Positions 24,162-32,222 of a stretch of DNA of 35,939 bases are shown here, piece by piece (within the stretch, counting starts at the first letter, position 1; the number at the start of each line of letters is the position of its first letter). Below the pieces are notes generated by a model, which was not told the origin of the DNA, made no database searches, and saw nothing but the letters and a program-made list of their open reading frames with translations. The DNA is from an uncultured Anaerolineales bacterium (GTDB lineage: Bacteria > Chloroflexota > Anaerolineae > Anaerolineales > Villigracilaceae): the NCBI GenBank assembly GCA_937928015.1, contig CALFXA010000112.1:1-35939 (forward strand). The letters are read 5' to 3'. The position numbers were made by a program, and so were the translations under genes.

Positions 24162-24583
24162 TCAGACTGGATTCCAGTTGTTTAAACTATCAAATTTCAA
24201 ATTTTGCAATTCACCGATAAAGATGCTCGTATGCCTTTCTTCATAACACTCACATTCAACGACTTTATTCTCAAATCGAGTAAGTTGTTTTATAACCATT
24301 CGCTTCTCGAATTCACCAATTTGTAAATTTGGTACATCGATTACGCAAAGCTTTTGTCTCAAATATTTACTTTTCATATCGGACCATCTTGCCAAGGCAA
24401 CATATTGTCCATCTATTTGCCATAGTACGTGCTCACCAAATATTCCATTGACCTCGATTGGGTCCCGATTAGCAGACTTACACGACCAAATAGCGGACCG
24501 CCCATCGCTAACTCATGCTCAATCTGAAAAACAATCACCGCTTGATTGATTGGCGAAAGGAAACGCCGAACGTTCTCGAACAT
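24162..24583 (-). pseudogene. Frameshifted small hypothetical gene downstream of the histidine kinase
   Basis: On the minus strand an ATG at 24583, with GGAG about 10 bases upstream, opens a frame reading MFENVRRFLSPINQAV then FQIEHEL. Near 24509-24513 the sense continues in the frame two bases on: SDGRSAIWSCKSANRDP, GIFGEHVLWQIDGQY, ALARWSDMKSKYL, ending at a TGA at 24162-24164. One extra A in the GAGTTAGCGATG stretch would fuse both into about 140 residues. The shifted frame has stops just before the junction, so slippage elsewhere cannot explain it. Base composition is AT-rich compared with neighbours. No family recognised. It may be a mutated gene or a sequencing error. Confidence 0.6.
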
Positions 24584-24599
24584 GTCATGTTCTCCGTAA

Positions 24600-25520
24600 C
24601 TATCTCTTAATCGGCAATCTCATCGTAAACACCGTGCCGCGCGGATTGTCGAGGCTGCTGCGGACGGTCAGGTCGCCGCCGTGCAGGGTGACGATGCGAT
24701 GGACCAGGGCCAGCCCCAGGCCGCTGCCTTCCACGCCGCGCGCGTTGGTGCCGCGATACAACTCCTCGAAGACCTTGCCCAGATCCTCAGGCAGGATGCC
24801 CATGCCCGAATCTGCCACTTCGATGACGATGAAACGTCCCTCCACCCGCGCGCGCAGTTCCACTGATTCCTCGGCGGCCGTGAACTTGAGCGCGTTATCG
24901 AGCAGGTTATACACGCCCAGGCCGAGCAGGTCGCGGTCCCCCGTCAGCGTAGGCATGGGCCAGGGTACGCGCGAGATGAGCAGTTCCACTTTGCGCTGCT
25001 CGTAGGCGGGGACCAAAGCCACAGCCTCGACCATCTCATCGAGCAGCAGCGGGATGTCCACGGGCAGGCGTTCGAGCGGACGTTCCTCCAGGTCGGAGAG
25101 CTTGCGCAGGTCGGCCAGCAGGCGGCTGAGTCGCTCGGCGGCGCGGGAGGCATTCTCGGCGGCGCGTTCGCGCTCTTCCACGCGGCGGGCTTCGCGCAGG
25201 TTGACCAGGGCCGTGCGCAGCCCCGTCAGCGGATTCTTGATTTCATGGTCGAGGCGGCGGATGAACTGACGGCGGCTCTCCTGGTTCATCACGTCCACCT
25301 GGTCCATCCATTTCTCGGCTTCGCGCTGTTCGCGGGCCGCACCCAACAGGGCCATGCCCACCAGCATCGAAAGGAAAAAGCCGATCAGGAAGGCCACCAT
25401 ACCGACGTCCATTTTGAAGACCAGCAGGGGGACAGGCGAGAAAAAGACCTGCGCGATGACGGAGGCCAGGAAACCGATGAGGACAGGGATGACGGCGATC
25501 CACCAGCCGCGGAGTTTCAT
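24600..25520 (-). CDS. Sensor histidine kinase
   Basis: The 306-residue protein has two N-terminal transmembrane helices (about 7-27 and 38-60) with a very short outer loop, so it is unlikely to sense by a large periplasmic domain. A HisKA domain follows with the phosphoacceptor His92 in RRLDHEIKNPLTGLR. The HATPase domain has the N box NLLDNALKF (about 205-213), G1 DSGMGI (237-242) and G2 GSGLGLAL (265-272). ATG at 25520 is 3 bases after the stop of the response regulator gene, a typical cognate pair. Confidence 0.95.
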   Translation of the reverse strand: MKLRGWWIAVIPVLIGFLASVIAQVFFSPVPLLVFKMDVGMVAFLIGFFLSMLVGMALLGAAREQREAEKWMDQVDVMNQESRRQFIRRLDHEIKNPLTGLRTALVNLREARRVEERERAAENASRAAERLSRLLADLRKLSDLEERPLERLPVDIPLLLDEMVEAVALVPAYEQRKVELLISRVPWPMPTLTGDRDLLGLGVYNLLDNALKFTAAEESVELRARVEGRFIVIEVADSGMGILPEDLGKVFEELYRGTNARGVEGSGLGLALVHRIVTLHGGDLTVRSSLDNPRGTVFTMRLPIKR

Positions 25521-25523
25521 GCG

Positions 25524-26240
25524 TTATTCCCCTCTCACATCCGCAATGAAACGATAACCCTCGGCGGGGACAGTCTCGATGTAGCGCGGCTCGGCGGGAT
25601 CATCTTCAAGCGCGCGGCGCAACTCCGCCATGCGCGTGTCCACGGTGCGCGTGCCTGCGGGATATTCCCAACCCCAGACCGACTCGAGCAGGCGTTCGCG
25701 TGAAACGGCCTCGTCTGGATGGGTCATCAGATATTCCAGCACCGAGAGGGCCTTGGGCGTCAGATCAAGCTGCTTACCCTTGATCGTGGCGCGGCGCGCG
25801 CGACGGTCAAGAGTCAGGTCGCCCGAGGTCAGGGTCCACGCGGCGGAGAGGGAGCGCTCACCTGGCCTGGCGCGCCGCAGCACGGCGCGCACGCGTGCGA
25901 GCAGTTCGTGCGGATCGAAGGGCTTGTTGATGTAATCGTCGGCGCCTTCTTCGAGGGCCAGGGCGCGCTCGGAGGATTCACCCACCTGGGTCAACAGGAT
26001 GGTGGGGGTCCAGATGTTGGCACGGCGCAAGCGACGCAGAGTCTCGCGGCCGTCCATGCGCGGCATGAGCACGTCCAGGATGATCATGTCCGGGCGGTGG
26101 GCTTGGGCCTTCTCCAACGCCGAGAGTCCATCCGAGGCGACCAACACGTGGAAGCCTGCACGTTCGAGGAACGGGGCAAGGCTGTCCGCGATGGTCGGGT
26201 CATCGTCAGCGAGGAGCAGGAGGGGGCGTTCGTGAGTCAT
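25524..26240 (-). CDS. OmpR/PhoB-family response regulator
   Basis: The 238-residue transcription factor has a receiver domain (1-120) with acidic pocket DDD at 12-14, phospho-acceptor Asp56 (IILDVLMP), Thr84 and Lys106 (NKPFDP). Its winged-helix DNA-binding domain (about 140-235) contains LDLTPKALSVLEYLM, ESVWGWEYPAGTRTVDTRMAEL in outline and VPAEGYRFI. It precedes its histidine kinase. No good promoter or ribosome-binding site is seen just upstream, so it may depend on read-through past the hairpin at 26253-26283. Confidence 0.96.
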   Translation of the reverse strand: MTHERPLLLLADDDPTIADSLAPFLERAGFHVLVASDGLSALEKAQAHRPDMIILDVLMPRMDGRETLRRLRRANIWTPTILLTQVGESSERALALEEGADDYINKPFDPHELLARVRAVLRRARPGERSLSAAWTLTSGDLTLDRRARRATIKGKQLDLTPKALSVLEYLMTHPDEAVSRERLLESVWGWEYPAGTRTVDTRMAELRRALEDDPAEPRYIETVPAEGYRFIADVRGE

Positions 26241-26252
26241 GGCAGAGGGTTG

Positions 26253-26283
26253 AGAAAAGGCCTGGTCACGCGGACCAGGCCTT
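26253..26283 (-). terminator. Terminator of the FW-domain protein gene
   Basis: A perfect 11-bp stem AAGGCCTGGTC/GACCAGGCCTT with a 5-base loop is followed on the minus strand by a moderate T-run (TTCTC). It may be leaky toward the response regulator gene. Confidence 0.75.
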
Positions 26284-26303
26284 CGTCCAGTAAACCAAAT
26301 GTA

Positions 26304-28442
26304 CTACGGAGCCGTCGTGGAGGTGGGAGTGGGTGTCTCCGAGGGCGGGGGCACGGTCTCGGTCGCCGTGGCTGGAGCGGTCGTTACAGTTACAGTCGCC
26401 GTGGCCGGTGAAGTCGTCGCTGTTGCAGTGGGCGTACCCGTCAGCGGCAGGGTGCCCGTGGCGGTCGGCGGAGCGGCCGTGGCAACCGACGGGTTGTAGA
26501 TGATGGGACCTGTCCACAGGGCGCGATCGCCCACGGGCGAACCCGTCGCCAGAATGGTCAGAATGAACTTGACGTTCTGCCCAACCAGCGGGGTCAGGTC
26601 GACGTCGGCGTTATAGACCTGGCCTTCATACTTTTCCACGAAGGCCCACAGGGTTTGGATGCTGCCATTGCCGATCTGGTAATCAAGGCGGAAGACGACA
26701 TAGCAGTTGGAGGCGCCGTTCTCGCAGCCGATGGTGGCGCGGAAGCGGTCACCCGCCTTGACGGTATAGGGCGGGAAGAAGCCCTGGATGTAGCCATTAT
26801 TGACGTTCTGCGGGACGGTCAGCAGGCCCGCGCGCGAGTCGGTGGTGCCGTTCTCGAGCTTGGGAGCGGTCTGCTTGATCATGAACCCGCGGGTGTCACC
26901 CTCGGACCCTGGGCAGGGCAACTGGCCCGAGCCGCTGTACCAGACCGCTGCGCAGGCGTTGGCCGCGAAATCGAACGAGGAGCCCGCCACCGGGGTGGAC
27001 GGAGTAGACGGCGTAGTGGGTGTGTTCGGAACTGTGCCCGTGCCCGACACCTTGATGTCGACCCACCAGGACTTGGTGCCGCCCGTGCCGATGCCGAAGG
27101 GCACGCCGCTGGCGTTCTTGAACTTCCAGTAGCCGCGGTAGCTGCCCGCGGTGGTCGGCGAGGTCAGATTGATGGTGATATCCACGGTCTGGCCAGGGGC
27201 CACGTTGGTAGGCATGGCAGCGGTATCGGGTCCGCCCATCTTCTCGCCACTGTCGAACATGAGCGAGTAGCCCGTGGTCCAGGTGCAGGTACCGATGTTC
27301 TTCAAGCGCCAGGTCTTGGTGAAGGCGATGCCAGGCGCGAAGGCGGTGCCGTCGGGGACGGTGACATCCGAAACGAACTGGGCACGGTCACAGGCGGCAG
27401 GCGGGACGGTGGCAGATTTGGTGGGAGTCGGCGTGGGCGGAGTGCCCGTCACGGTCGGCGTGGCGGTGGGAGGCGTAACAACGCCCGCGCGAGCGATGAT
27501 CGGGTTGCCCCATAGGGCGCGGTCGCCCGCAGGAGAACCGTAGGCGAAGTTATACAGGATGAACTTGACATCCTGCCCCGCCAGCGGACTCAGGTCGAGG
27601 TTGACGTTGTAGGTCAGGCCCTCGTATTTTTCGCGGAAGGTCCAGTACGTGGTGATCGCGCCCGAACCGATCTGGTACAACAGGCGGTACTCGACGTAAC
27701 AGGTGGTCGCGCCGTATTCACAGCCGATGGTGGCCTGGAAGCGGTCGCCGCTGTTGACGCGGAAGGCGGGATAGATGCCCTGGACGAAGCCGTTGTTCAG
27801 ATTGTTCGGGCTGAACAACAGACCCGCCTGGGACGAGGTCACGCCGGTCTCGAACTTGGGATTGTCCTTCTTGAGCACGAAGCCATTGGCCGAGCCGTCG
27901 GTGCCTGGGAACGACAGGGCGCCCGCGCCGCTGGTCCAGGTGGCCGAGGCCGCGTTGGCGGTGAAGTCGTAGCCCGCACCCGAGGACGAGGTCACATTGA
28001 TCTCGGCCCAGAAGGCCTTGTTGGCGGTGGTGCCGATGCCGAAAATCACGTTCGAGGCATTGCGCAACTTCCAGTAGCTGAAGTAATGCCCCGCCGAGCT
28101 GGGCGCGGTCATGTCAATCGACAGGTCCACGGTCTGGCCGGGAGCCACGTTGATTGGGAAGTTGACCGCGCTGGGAGCACCGAACTTCTCGCCGCTGTCG
28201 AAGACCAGCGAATAGCCCGTGGTCCATGTGCAGGAGCCGATGTTCTTCAAGCGCCAGGTCTTCTTGAAAGCCGTGCCGGGCGCGTAACTGGTGCCATCAG
28301 GCACCGTCACATCGGCCACGAACTGGGCCCAGTCGCAGGTCGAGGCAGCGGCAGCGGGAGTAGGCAATCCCGCCGCGGGGACCAGCGACAACAACATAGC
28401 CATCAAAAGTACAAAAGAAAAAAGTTTCAATTCGGAACGCAT
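26304..28442 (-). CDS. Secreted protein with two NBR1-type (FW) Ig-like domains
   Basis: The 712-residue product has a signal peptide (hydrophobic core FVLLMAMLLSLVPAAG, AAA/AST cleavage region) and two near-identical halves. Each starts with an FW domain, the Ig-like fold named after four tryptophans in the autophagy receptor NBR1: KTWRLKNIGSCTWTTGYSL, then FSYWKLRNAS and AFWAEI in the first; KTWRLKNIGTCTWTTGYSL, YWKF and WWVDI in the second. Each FW domain is followed by a beta-sandwich of about 160 residues with GDRFQATIGCEYGA or GDRFRATIGCENGA. Thr/Pro linkers separate the halves, and a 45-residue Thr/Ala/Pro tail ends the chain. No SLH or lipobox is present. GGAGAG precedes the ATG. Ligand unknown. 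Confidence 0.9.
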   Translation of the reverse strand: MRSELKLFSFVLLMAMLLSLVPAAGLPTPAAAASTCDWAQFVADVTVPDGTSYAPGTAFKKTWRLKNIGSCTWTTGYSLVFDSGEKFGAPSAVNFPINVAPGQTVDLSIDMTAPSSAGHYFSYWKLRNASNVIFGIGTTANKAFWAEINVTSSSGAGYDFTANAASATWTSGAGALSFPGTDGSANGFVLKKDNPKFETGVTSSQAGLLFSPNNLNNGFVQGIYPAFRVNSGDRFQATIGCEYGATTCYVEYRLLYQIGSGAITTYWTFREKYEGLTYNVNLDLSPLAGQDVKFILYNFAYGSPAGDRALWGNPIIARAGVVTPPTATPTVTGTPPTPTPTKSATVPPAACDRAQFVSDVTVPDGTAFAPGIAFTKTWRLKNIGTCTWTTGYSLMFDSGEKMGGPDTAAMPTNVAPGQTVDITINLTSPTTAGSYRGYWKFKNASGVPFGIGTGGTKSWWVDIKVSGTGTVPNTPTTPSTPSTPVAGSSFDFAANACAAVWYSGSGQLPCPGSEGDTRGFMIKQTAPKLENGTTDSRAGLLTVPQNVNNGYIQGFFPPYTVKAGDRFRATIGCENGASNCYVVFRLDYQIGNGSIQTLWAFVEKYEGQVYNADVDLTPLVGQNVKFILTILATGSPVGDRALWTGPIIYNPSVATAAPPTATGTLPLTGTPTATATTSPATATVTVTTAPATATETVPPPSETPTPTSTTAP

Positions 28443-28493
28443 AGGGATTCTCTCCTTCTACATACTACCTGCATTGTGACGGCACTACAGGCT

Positions 28494-28511
28494 AAAAAGT
28501 TCCAACTTTTG
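28494..28511 (-). promoter_or_regulatory. Small palindrome in the FW gene leader
   Basis: AAAAGTT/AACTTTT with a 3-base loop lies between the predicted promoter and start codon of the FW-domain gene. A regulator site is possible but unproven. Confidence 0.3.
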
Positions 28512-28529
28512 ACTATACGCCATGCCTAA

Positions 28530-28558
28530 GTATAACTTTTCTCTAACAAATGTTCAAT
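28530..28558 (-). promoter_or_regulatory. Promoter of the FW-domain gene
   Basis: On the minus strand TTGAAC (28553-28558), a 17-base spacer and TATACT (28530-28535) match sigma-70 consensus well. The leader would be about 80 bases. Confidence 0.68.
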
Positions 28559-28604
28559 ATGTAGGGGATAGCCAATTCTTACCAATTTTTCATATACTGC
28601 ACTC

Positions 28605-28651
28605 GGTTACAAATTGCGCTTTTTCAAAGACAGGAAGCGCAATTTGTGACC
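28605..28651. promoter_or_regulatory. 17-bp inverted repeat upstream of dinB
   Basis: GGTTACAAATTGCGCTT pairs with AAGCGCAATTTGTGACC (one G-U) across a 13-base loop. The right arm ends 11 bases before a perfect TATAAT (28662-28667), which is itself 7 bases before the polymerase start codon. The repeat covers the -35 region, so an operator or regulatory hairpin is plausible. Confidence 0.55.
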
Positions 28652-28674
28652 GTGGGTATTTTATAATAAGGAAG

Positions 28675-29838
28675 ATGTCCCGCACCATCCTGCACCTCGA
28701 TTTGGACGCTTTTTTCTGTTCCGTGGAGGAGACCCGCAACCCCGACCTGCGCGGAAAGCCTTTTGCCGTGGGCGGCAAGCCCGATGAACGCGGCGTGGTG
28801 GCCTCCTGCTCGTACGCCGCGCGACAGTTCGGGGTGCGCTCGGCCATGCCTATGTCTCGCGCAGTGCGACTGGTGCCCCATCTGGTCATTGTCCCCTCGC
28901 GGCATCGGTTGTACGGCGAAGTCTCGGAACAGGTGATGAGCCGTCTGCGGAGTCTGACTCCACTGGTGGAGCAGATCTCCATCGACGAAGCCTTCCTCGA
29001 CCTGTCCGACCTGCGCGACAAGGACCCGCGCCAGATCGCCCTGGACCTGCAGGCGGGCATCCGCGACGAGTTGGGATTGCCCTGCTCGGTGGGAATCGCG
29101 TCGAACAAACTGGTGGCCAAGATCGCCACCGAGGTCGGGAAGAAGGGCGCAAAGAAGGGATCGCCACCCTTCGGCCTGACCCTCGTCCCCGCGGGACAGG
29201 AGTCGGCCTTCCTCGCGCCGCTGCCCGCGAACATGCTGTGGGGTGTGGGCCCGAAGACCGAGGCCAAACTGGCCGAGTTGGGAATCCACACCATCGGCGA
29301 CATCGCCGCCTGGCCCGAAGCGGACCTGGTTCGTCGCTTTGGCGAGAACGGTCGCGAGTTGGCGGCCCACGCGCGGGGACAGGATGAGCGCCCGATCGTG
29401 ACCGAGCACGAGACCAAGTCCATCAGCCAGGAGACTACCTTCACGCGCGACGTCTCGGACGACAAGACCCTCGAAAGGACCCTGCGCGAACTGGCGGCGG
29501 AGGTCGGCCGTTCGCTGCGCAGGAATGACCTGGCAGGCAAGACAGTCAAGATCAAGATCCGCTGGCCCGACTTCACCACCCTGACGCGTCAGACCACCCT
29601 GCCCCAACCCACCGACAGCGACGAGGAGATCGTCAAGACCGCGCTGAAATTGCTGCACGCCGTGCGCAAGCCGCGTCAGGCCGTGCGTCTGATCGGCGTG
29701 GGCGTCAGCGGACTGGGCGCGCCCGTCCGTCAGTTAGGATTGTGGGACGCAGGCTCTGAGAAGTCTCGCAAATTGCAGGAGGTAGTGGACCAGTTGCAGG
29801 AGAAGTACGGCAAAAACGTAATTCGCAAAGGCGAATAA
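28675..29838 (+). CDS. dinB: DNA polymerase IV (Y-family, DinB)
   Basis: The 387-residue translesion polymerase shows the palm metal-binding residues Asp9 (LHLDLDAFFCSVEE) and Asp104-Glu105 (SIDEAFLDL), the fingers motif SYAARQFGVRSAMP, the HhH region LWGVGPKTEAKLAELGIHTIGD in outline, and the little-finger domain. QLGLW at about 353-357 looks like a sliding-clamp binding motif. The ATG at 28675 follows AAGGAAG and starts at the conserved MSRTILHLD; the longer frame from 28522 runs through the promoter. It is probably monocistronic; the next gene has foreign composition. Confidence 0.97.
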   Translation: MSRTILHLDLDAFFCSVEETRNPDLRGKPFAVGGKPDERGVVASCSYAARQFGVRSAMPMSRAVRLVPHLVIVPSRHRLYGEVSEQVMSRLRSLTPLVEQISIDEAFLDLSDLRDKDPRQIALDLQAGIRDELGLPCSVGIASNKLVAKIATEVGKKGAKKGSPPFGLTLVPAGQESAFLAPLPANMLWGVGPKTEAKLAELGIHTIGDIAAWPEADLVRRFGENGRELAAHARGQDERPIVTEHETKSISQETTFTRDVSDDKTLERTLRELAAEVGRSLRRNDLAGKTVKIKIRWPDFTTLTRQTTLPQPTDSDEEIVKTALKLLHAVRKPRQAVRLIGVGVSGLGAPVRQLGLWDAGSEKSRKLQEVVDQLQEKYGKNVIRKGE

Positions 29839-29880
29839 TTCAGTCGGGTCAAATTAGTGAAAACCAAGGGTAAAAATCAA

Positions 29881-30645
29881 ATGAACAAAATCTACCATTC
29901 AAAGCTAAACAAAAGCTATCTTCATTCTGTAGACAAATCTGAAAGGGCAGTTTTTTTCACGGTTGCCCATTTTCTAAACGAAATAAATGCTCTCAATAAA
30001 CTTCTTTTCTGGGTTTCAACGACACGATCGATTTCAAGAGCTGAAAATTATGGTAGATTGACTTACCAATTTATGTTTATTAGGTATTTTGCGGGAAAAC
30101 TGTACGAAGGTTATGAGCTTTTATCAAAATCGTTTTACGGGACGGGCATTTCTAAAAAATATATACAAGGCATGAATAATGAAGCAAATGCTGCGCTAAA
30201 AAACATTAGTAAATACTTTTCAAAGGAAAACAATATTCGAAGAATTAGGAATTCATTAGCTTTTCACTATGATCCCCAAAAGATTGACAGCGGTCTTTTT
30301 AACGCGCCTGACGATTTGGATATTTATATTGAGCAAGCTGGAAATTCAAATAACCTCTTCTATTTTGGGGAGGTTGTTGCAGGCAGAGCATTGCTGAGCG
30401 AGAGTGGAAATTTAGATAATAAAAATGATAATCCATACCAGAAACTTATCCATGAAGTGTTTGAAGTAGGTAGCTGGTTTTCCACAGCAGCAAATCATAT
30501 ACTGAAACATTTTATTGAGAGGCACGAAGATCAGATATGGGCTGATGATGCAACAGAGGTGAAGTTTAATGAATTGATTTCAGGTCTTGATGTTCAGATC
30601 CCATGGTTTACAGATATGAGTCAAATCGAAGAAAATATTGACTAA
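29881..30645 (+). CDS. AT-rich orphan protein with HEPN-like RN-x4-H motif
   Basis: The 254-residue protein is predicted to be mostly alpha-helical. It contains RRIRNSLAFHYD, where Arg123-Asn124 and His129 fit the R-x(4-6)-H signature of HEPN ribonucleases of toxin-antitoxin, abortive-infection and CRISPR-associated systems. A preceding long helix pair (FFTVAHFLNEINALNKLLFW, then FIRYFAGKLYEGYELL) is in keeping with that fold. Base composition is strikingly AT-rich between GC-rich neighbours, suggesting transfer. ATG at 29881 with AAGGG upstream is preferred to the GTG at 29857. No obvious MNT nucleotidyltransferase or small antitoxin gene adjoins it. The assignment rests on the short motif, so it is tentative. 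Confidence 0.8.
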   Translation: MNKIYHSKLNKSYLHSVDKSERAVFFTVAHFLNEINALNKLLFWVSTTRSISRAENYGRLTYQFMFIRYFAGKLYEGYELLSKSFYGTGISKKYIQGMNNEANAALKNISKYFSKENNIRRIRNSLAFHYDPQKIDSGLFNAPDDLDIYIEQAGNSNNLFYFGEVVAGRALLSESGNLDNKNDNPYQKLIHEVFEVGSWFSTAANHILKHFIERHEDQIWADDATEVKFNELISGLDVQIPWFTDMSQIEENID

Positions 30646-30663
30646 TGGCAAATGGACAAAACC

Positions 30664-30708
30664 TATAAAGCGGATATATGTCATAATTTGACATATATCC
30701 GCTTTATA
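30664..30708. promoter_or_regulatory. 20-bp perfect palindrome between the HEPN-like gene and the WYL regulator
   Basis: TATAAAGCGGATATATGTCA is repeated inverted after a 5-base loop, followed by CTTTTG. It starts 19 bases after the HEPN-like stop codon and ends 21 bases before the WYL regulator ATG. The right arm contains TTGACA and TATACT. It may act as terminator of the first gene, operator of the second, or both. Confidence 0.7.
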
Positions 30709-30729
30709 CTTTTGTCGTAAGGATGAGCT

Positions 30730-31692
30730 ATGAGCAACGTCGCCACCCGTCTGATCACCCTGATCCTCCTGCTGCAAAACCAGCCCAATCAAAAAGCCAG
30801 CGAACTGGCCGAGCGGCTGGGGGTCTCTGTACGCACCCTGCATCGCTATTTCGAGATGCTGGACGAGATGGGCATCCCCGTCTACGCCGAGCGCGGACCG
30901 TACGGCGGCTTCTCGCTGGTACGCGGATACAAACTCCCGCCGCTGGTCTTCTCGATGGAAGAGGCCGTTGCCGTCTATATGGGCGCCAGCCTGATTCGCG
31001 AGGCCTGGGGCGAACTCTACCGCGAGGCGGCCCAAAGCGCGCTGGCCAAGATCGAGAACCTGCTGCCCAACGACCAGCGCGCAGAGATCGCCTGGGCGCG
31101 CCGCTCCCTCGTCAGCACGGAATTGACCCGTCCCGACCTGGCCAGCCTGTCGCCCCTGATGGAACAACTGCGCGCGGCAATCCACGAGCGGCGACGTGTC
31201 TCGGCCCTGTACCAGAACCAGGTCGACGCCAAACCCACCCGCCGCCGCATCGACCCGTACGCGCTGGTCTTCCGCGCGGGCTGGTGGTATCTGGTCGGCT
31301 ACTGCCACCTGCGCGCGGCCCTGCGTACCTTTCGCGTGGACCGCATCCAGAAATTGAATCTGCTCGACACGACTTTCGAAGTGCCCGCCGATTTCGACAT
31401 CCATGTCTACCTCGAGGACGAGTTCAAGAATCAGCCCCTGATCCGCGCGCGGCTGCGCTTCACCCCAGAAGCCGCCGCCCTCGTGCAGAGCAGCCGCTCG
31501 ACCTGGGACTCGGTCCACGAGAACGAAGATGGCAGCGCCGACGTGACGCTCTCCGCCCCCGACCTGACTTGGCTGGCCTCCATGACCCTGAGCTTTGCAC
31601 CCTGGGTGAGTGTGCTCGAACCGCCCGAACTGAGAGAGATGGTCCACGCCTGGGCGCAGGCTATCGCCCAACAATACGAAACATCCACCTGA
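30730..31692 (+). CDS. WYL-domain transcriptional regulator (YafY/PafC type)
   Basis: The 320-residue protein has an N-terminal winged helix (about 1-60: LILLLQNQPNQKASELAERLGVSVRTLHRYFEML in outline) of the DeoR-like HTH_11 type. The central WYL domain has RRRIDPYALVFRAGWWYLVGYCHLR, whose WYL motif and Arg residues bind nucleic-acid or nucleotide ligands in DNA-damage regulators such as PafBC. A C-terminal WCX region (LRFTPEAAALVQSS onward) completes it. AAGGA precedes the ATG. It heads a five-gene unit with gaps of 14, 9 and 7 bases and then a 4-base overlap. Confidence 0.95.
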   Translation: MSNVATRLITLILLLQNQPNQKASELAERLGVSVRTLHRYFEMLDEMGIPVYAERGPYGGFSLVRGYKLPPLVFSMEEAVAVYMGASLIREAWGELYREAAQSALAKIENLLPNDQRAEIAWARRSLVSTELTRPDLASLSPLMEQLRAAIHERRRVSALYQNQVDAKPTRRRIDPYALVFRAGWWYLVGYCHLRAALRTFRVDRIQKLNLLDTTFEVPADFDIHVYLEDEFKNQPLIRARLRFTPEAAALVQSSRSTWDSVHENEDGSADVTLSAPDLTWLASMTLSFAPWVSVLEPPELREMVHAWAQAIAQQYETST

Positions 31693-31706
31693 CCCAAGGA
31701 GACTGT

Positions 31707-32213
31707 ATGTCCAAACCCCTCAACAAACAACAACTGCTGCAGGACGCCGAGGCCGAACGCGCCGCGTTGGGCGAATTCCTGGCGGGGCTGACGCCCGATC
31801 AACTGACCCAAGCGGGCGTCCTCGGCGATTGGTCCGCCAAGGACGTAATGGCGCACCTGCTCGAATGGGAGGGCATGGTCCTGCGCTGGTACCAGGCGGG
31901 GACGAAGGGTCAAACACCCATCACCCCGTCCGAGGAATACAACTGGGGGCAGTTGCCGCAACTCAATCAAGCCATCTACCTCAAGCACCGCGACCGTCCG
32001 CTGGTAGAGGTGCAAAGGGAATACCAGGCCTCCTACAAAAAGGTCATAAAAACGCTACGAGCCATCCCTGAAGCGGAACTCTTCACGCGCGGACAATACG
32101 CCTGGACCCGCAACAACCTGCTGGCGGCCTACTTCGCCTCCTGCACCAGCAGCCACTATCGCTGGGCCAGGACAGGCCTGCGCAAAGCATTCAAGGCACA
32201 AAAGACAAAATAA
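31707..32213 (+). CDS. ClbS/DfsB family (DUF1706) four-helix protein
   Basis: The 168-residue protein resembles the ClbS/DfsB family, DinB-like four-helix bundles. ClbS of colibactin-producing E. coli is a cyclopropane hydrolase that protects against the genotoxin. Recognisable parts are KQQLLQDAEAERAALGEFLAGL, WSAKDVMAHLLEWEGMVLRWY in outline, and the C-terminal YAWTRNNLLAAYFASCTSSHYRWA region. AGGAG lies upstream of the ATG at 31707. A longer frame that begins at 30723 only overlaps the WYL gene out of phase and is rejected. Substrate unknown; many relatives have no toxin nearby. Confidence 0.9.
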   Translation: MSKPLNKQQLLQDAEAERAALGEFLAGLTPDQLTQAGVLGDWSAKDVMAHLLEWEGMVLRWYQAGTKGQTPITPSEEYNWGQLPQLNQAIYLKHRDRPLVEVQREYQASYKKVIKTLRAIPEAELFTRGQYAWTRNNLLAAYFASCTSSHYRWARTGLRKAFKAQKTK

Positions 32214-32222
32214 GGAGCCCAT

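Noticed and set aside
24154..24246. Plus-strand ATG with AAAGGAAA at 24154 starting MSHQTGFQLF
   Set aside because: The frame stops after about 30 residues and is antisense to the frameshifted gene; the site alone is not enough.
24480..24583. Programmed ribosomal frameshift in the small gene
   Set aside because: The T-run at the upstream part is not a usable slippery site because the shifted frame has TGA codons between it and the junction; a lost base is simpler.
30723..31706. N-terminal extension of the ClbS-like gene in the frame overlapping the WYL gene
   Set aside because: The residues are Arg/Pro-rich shadow sequence; the strong AGGAG plus ATG at 31707 gives a normal family length.
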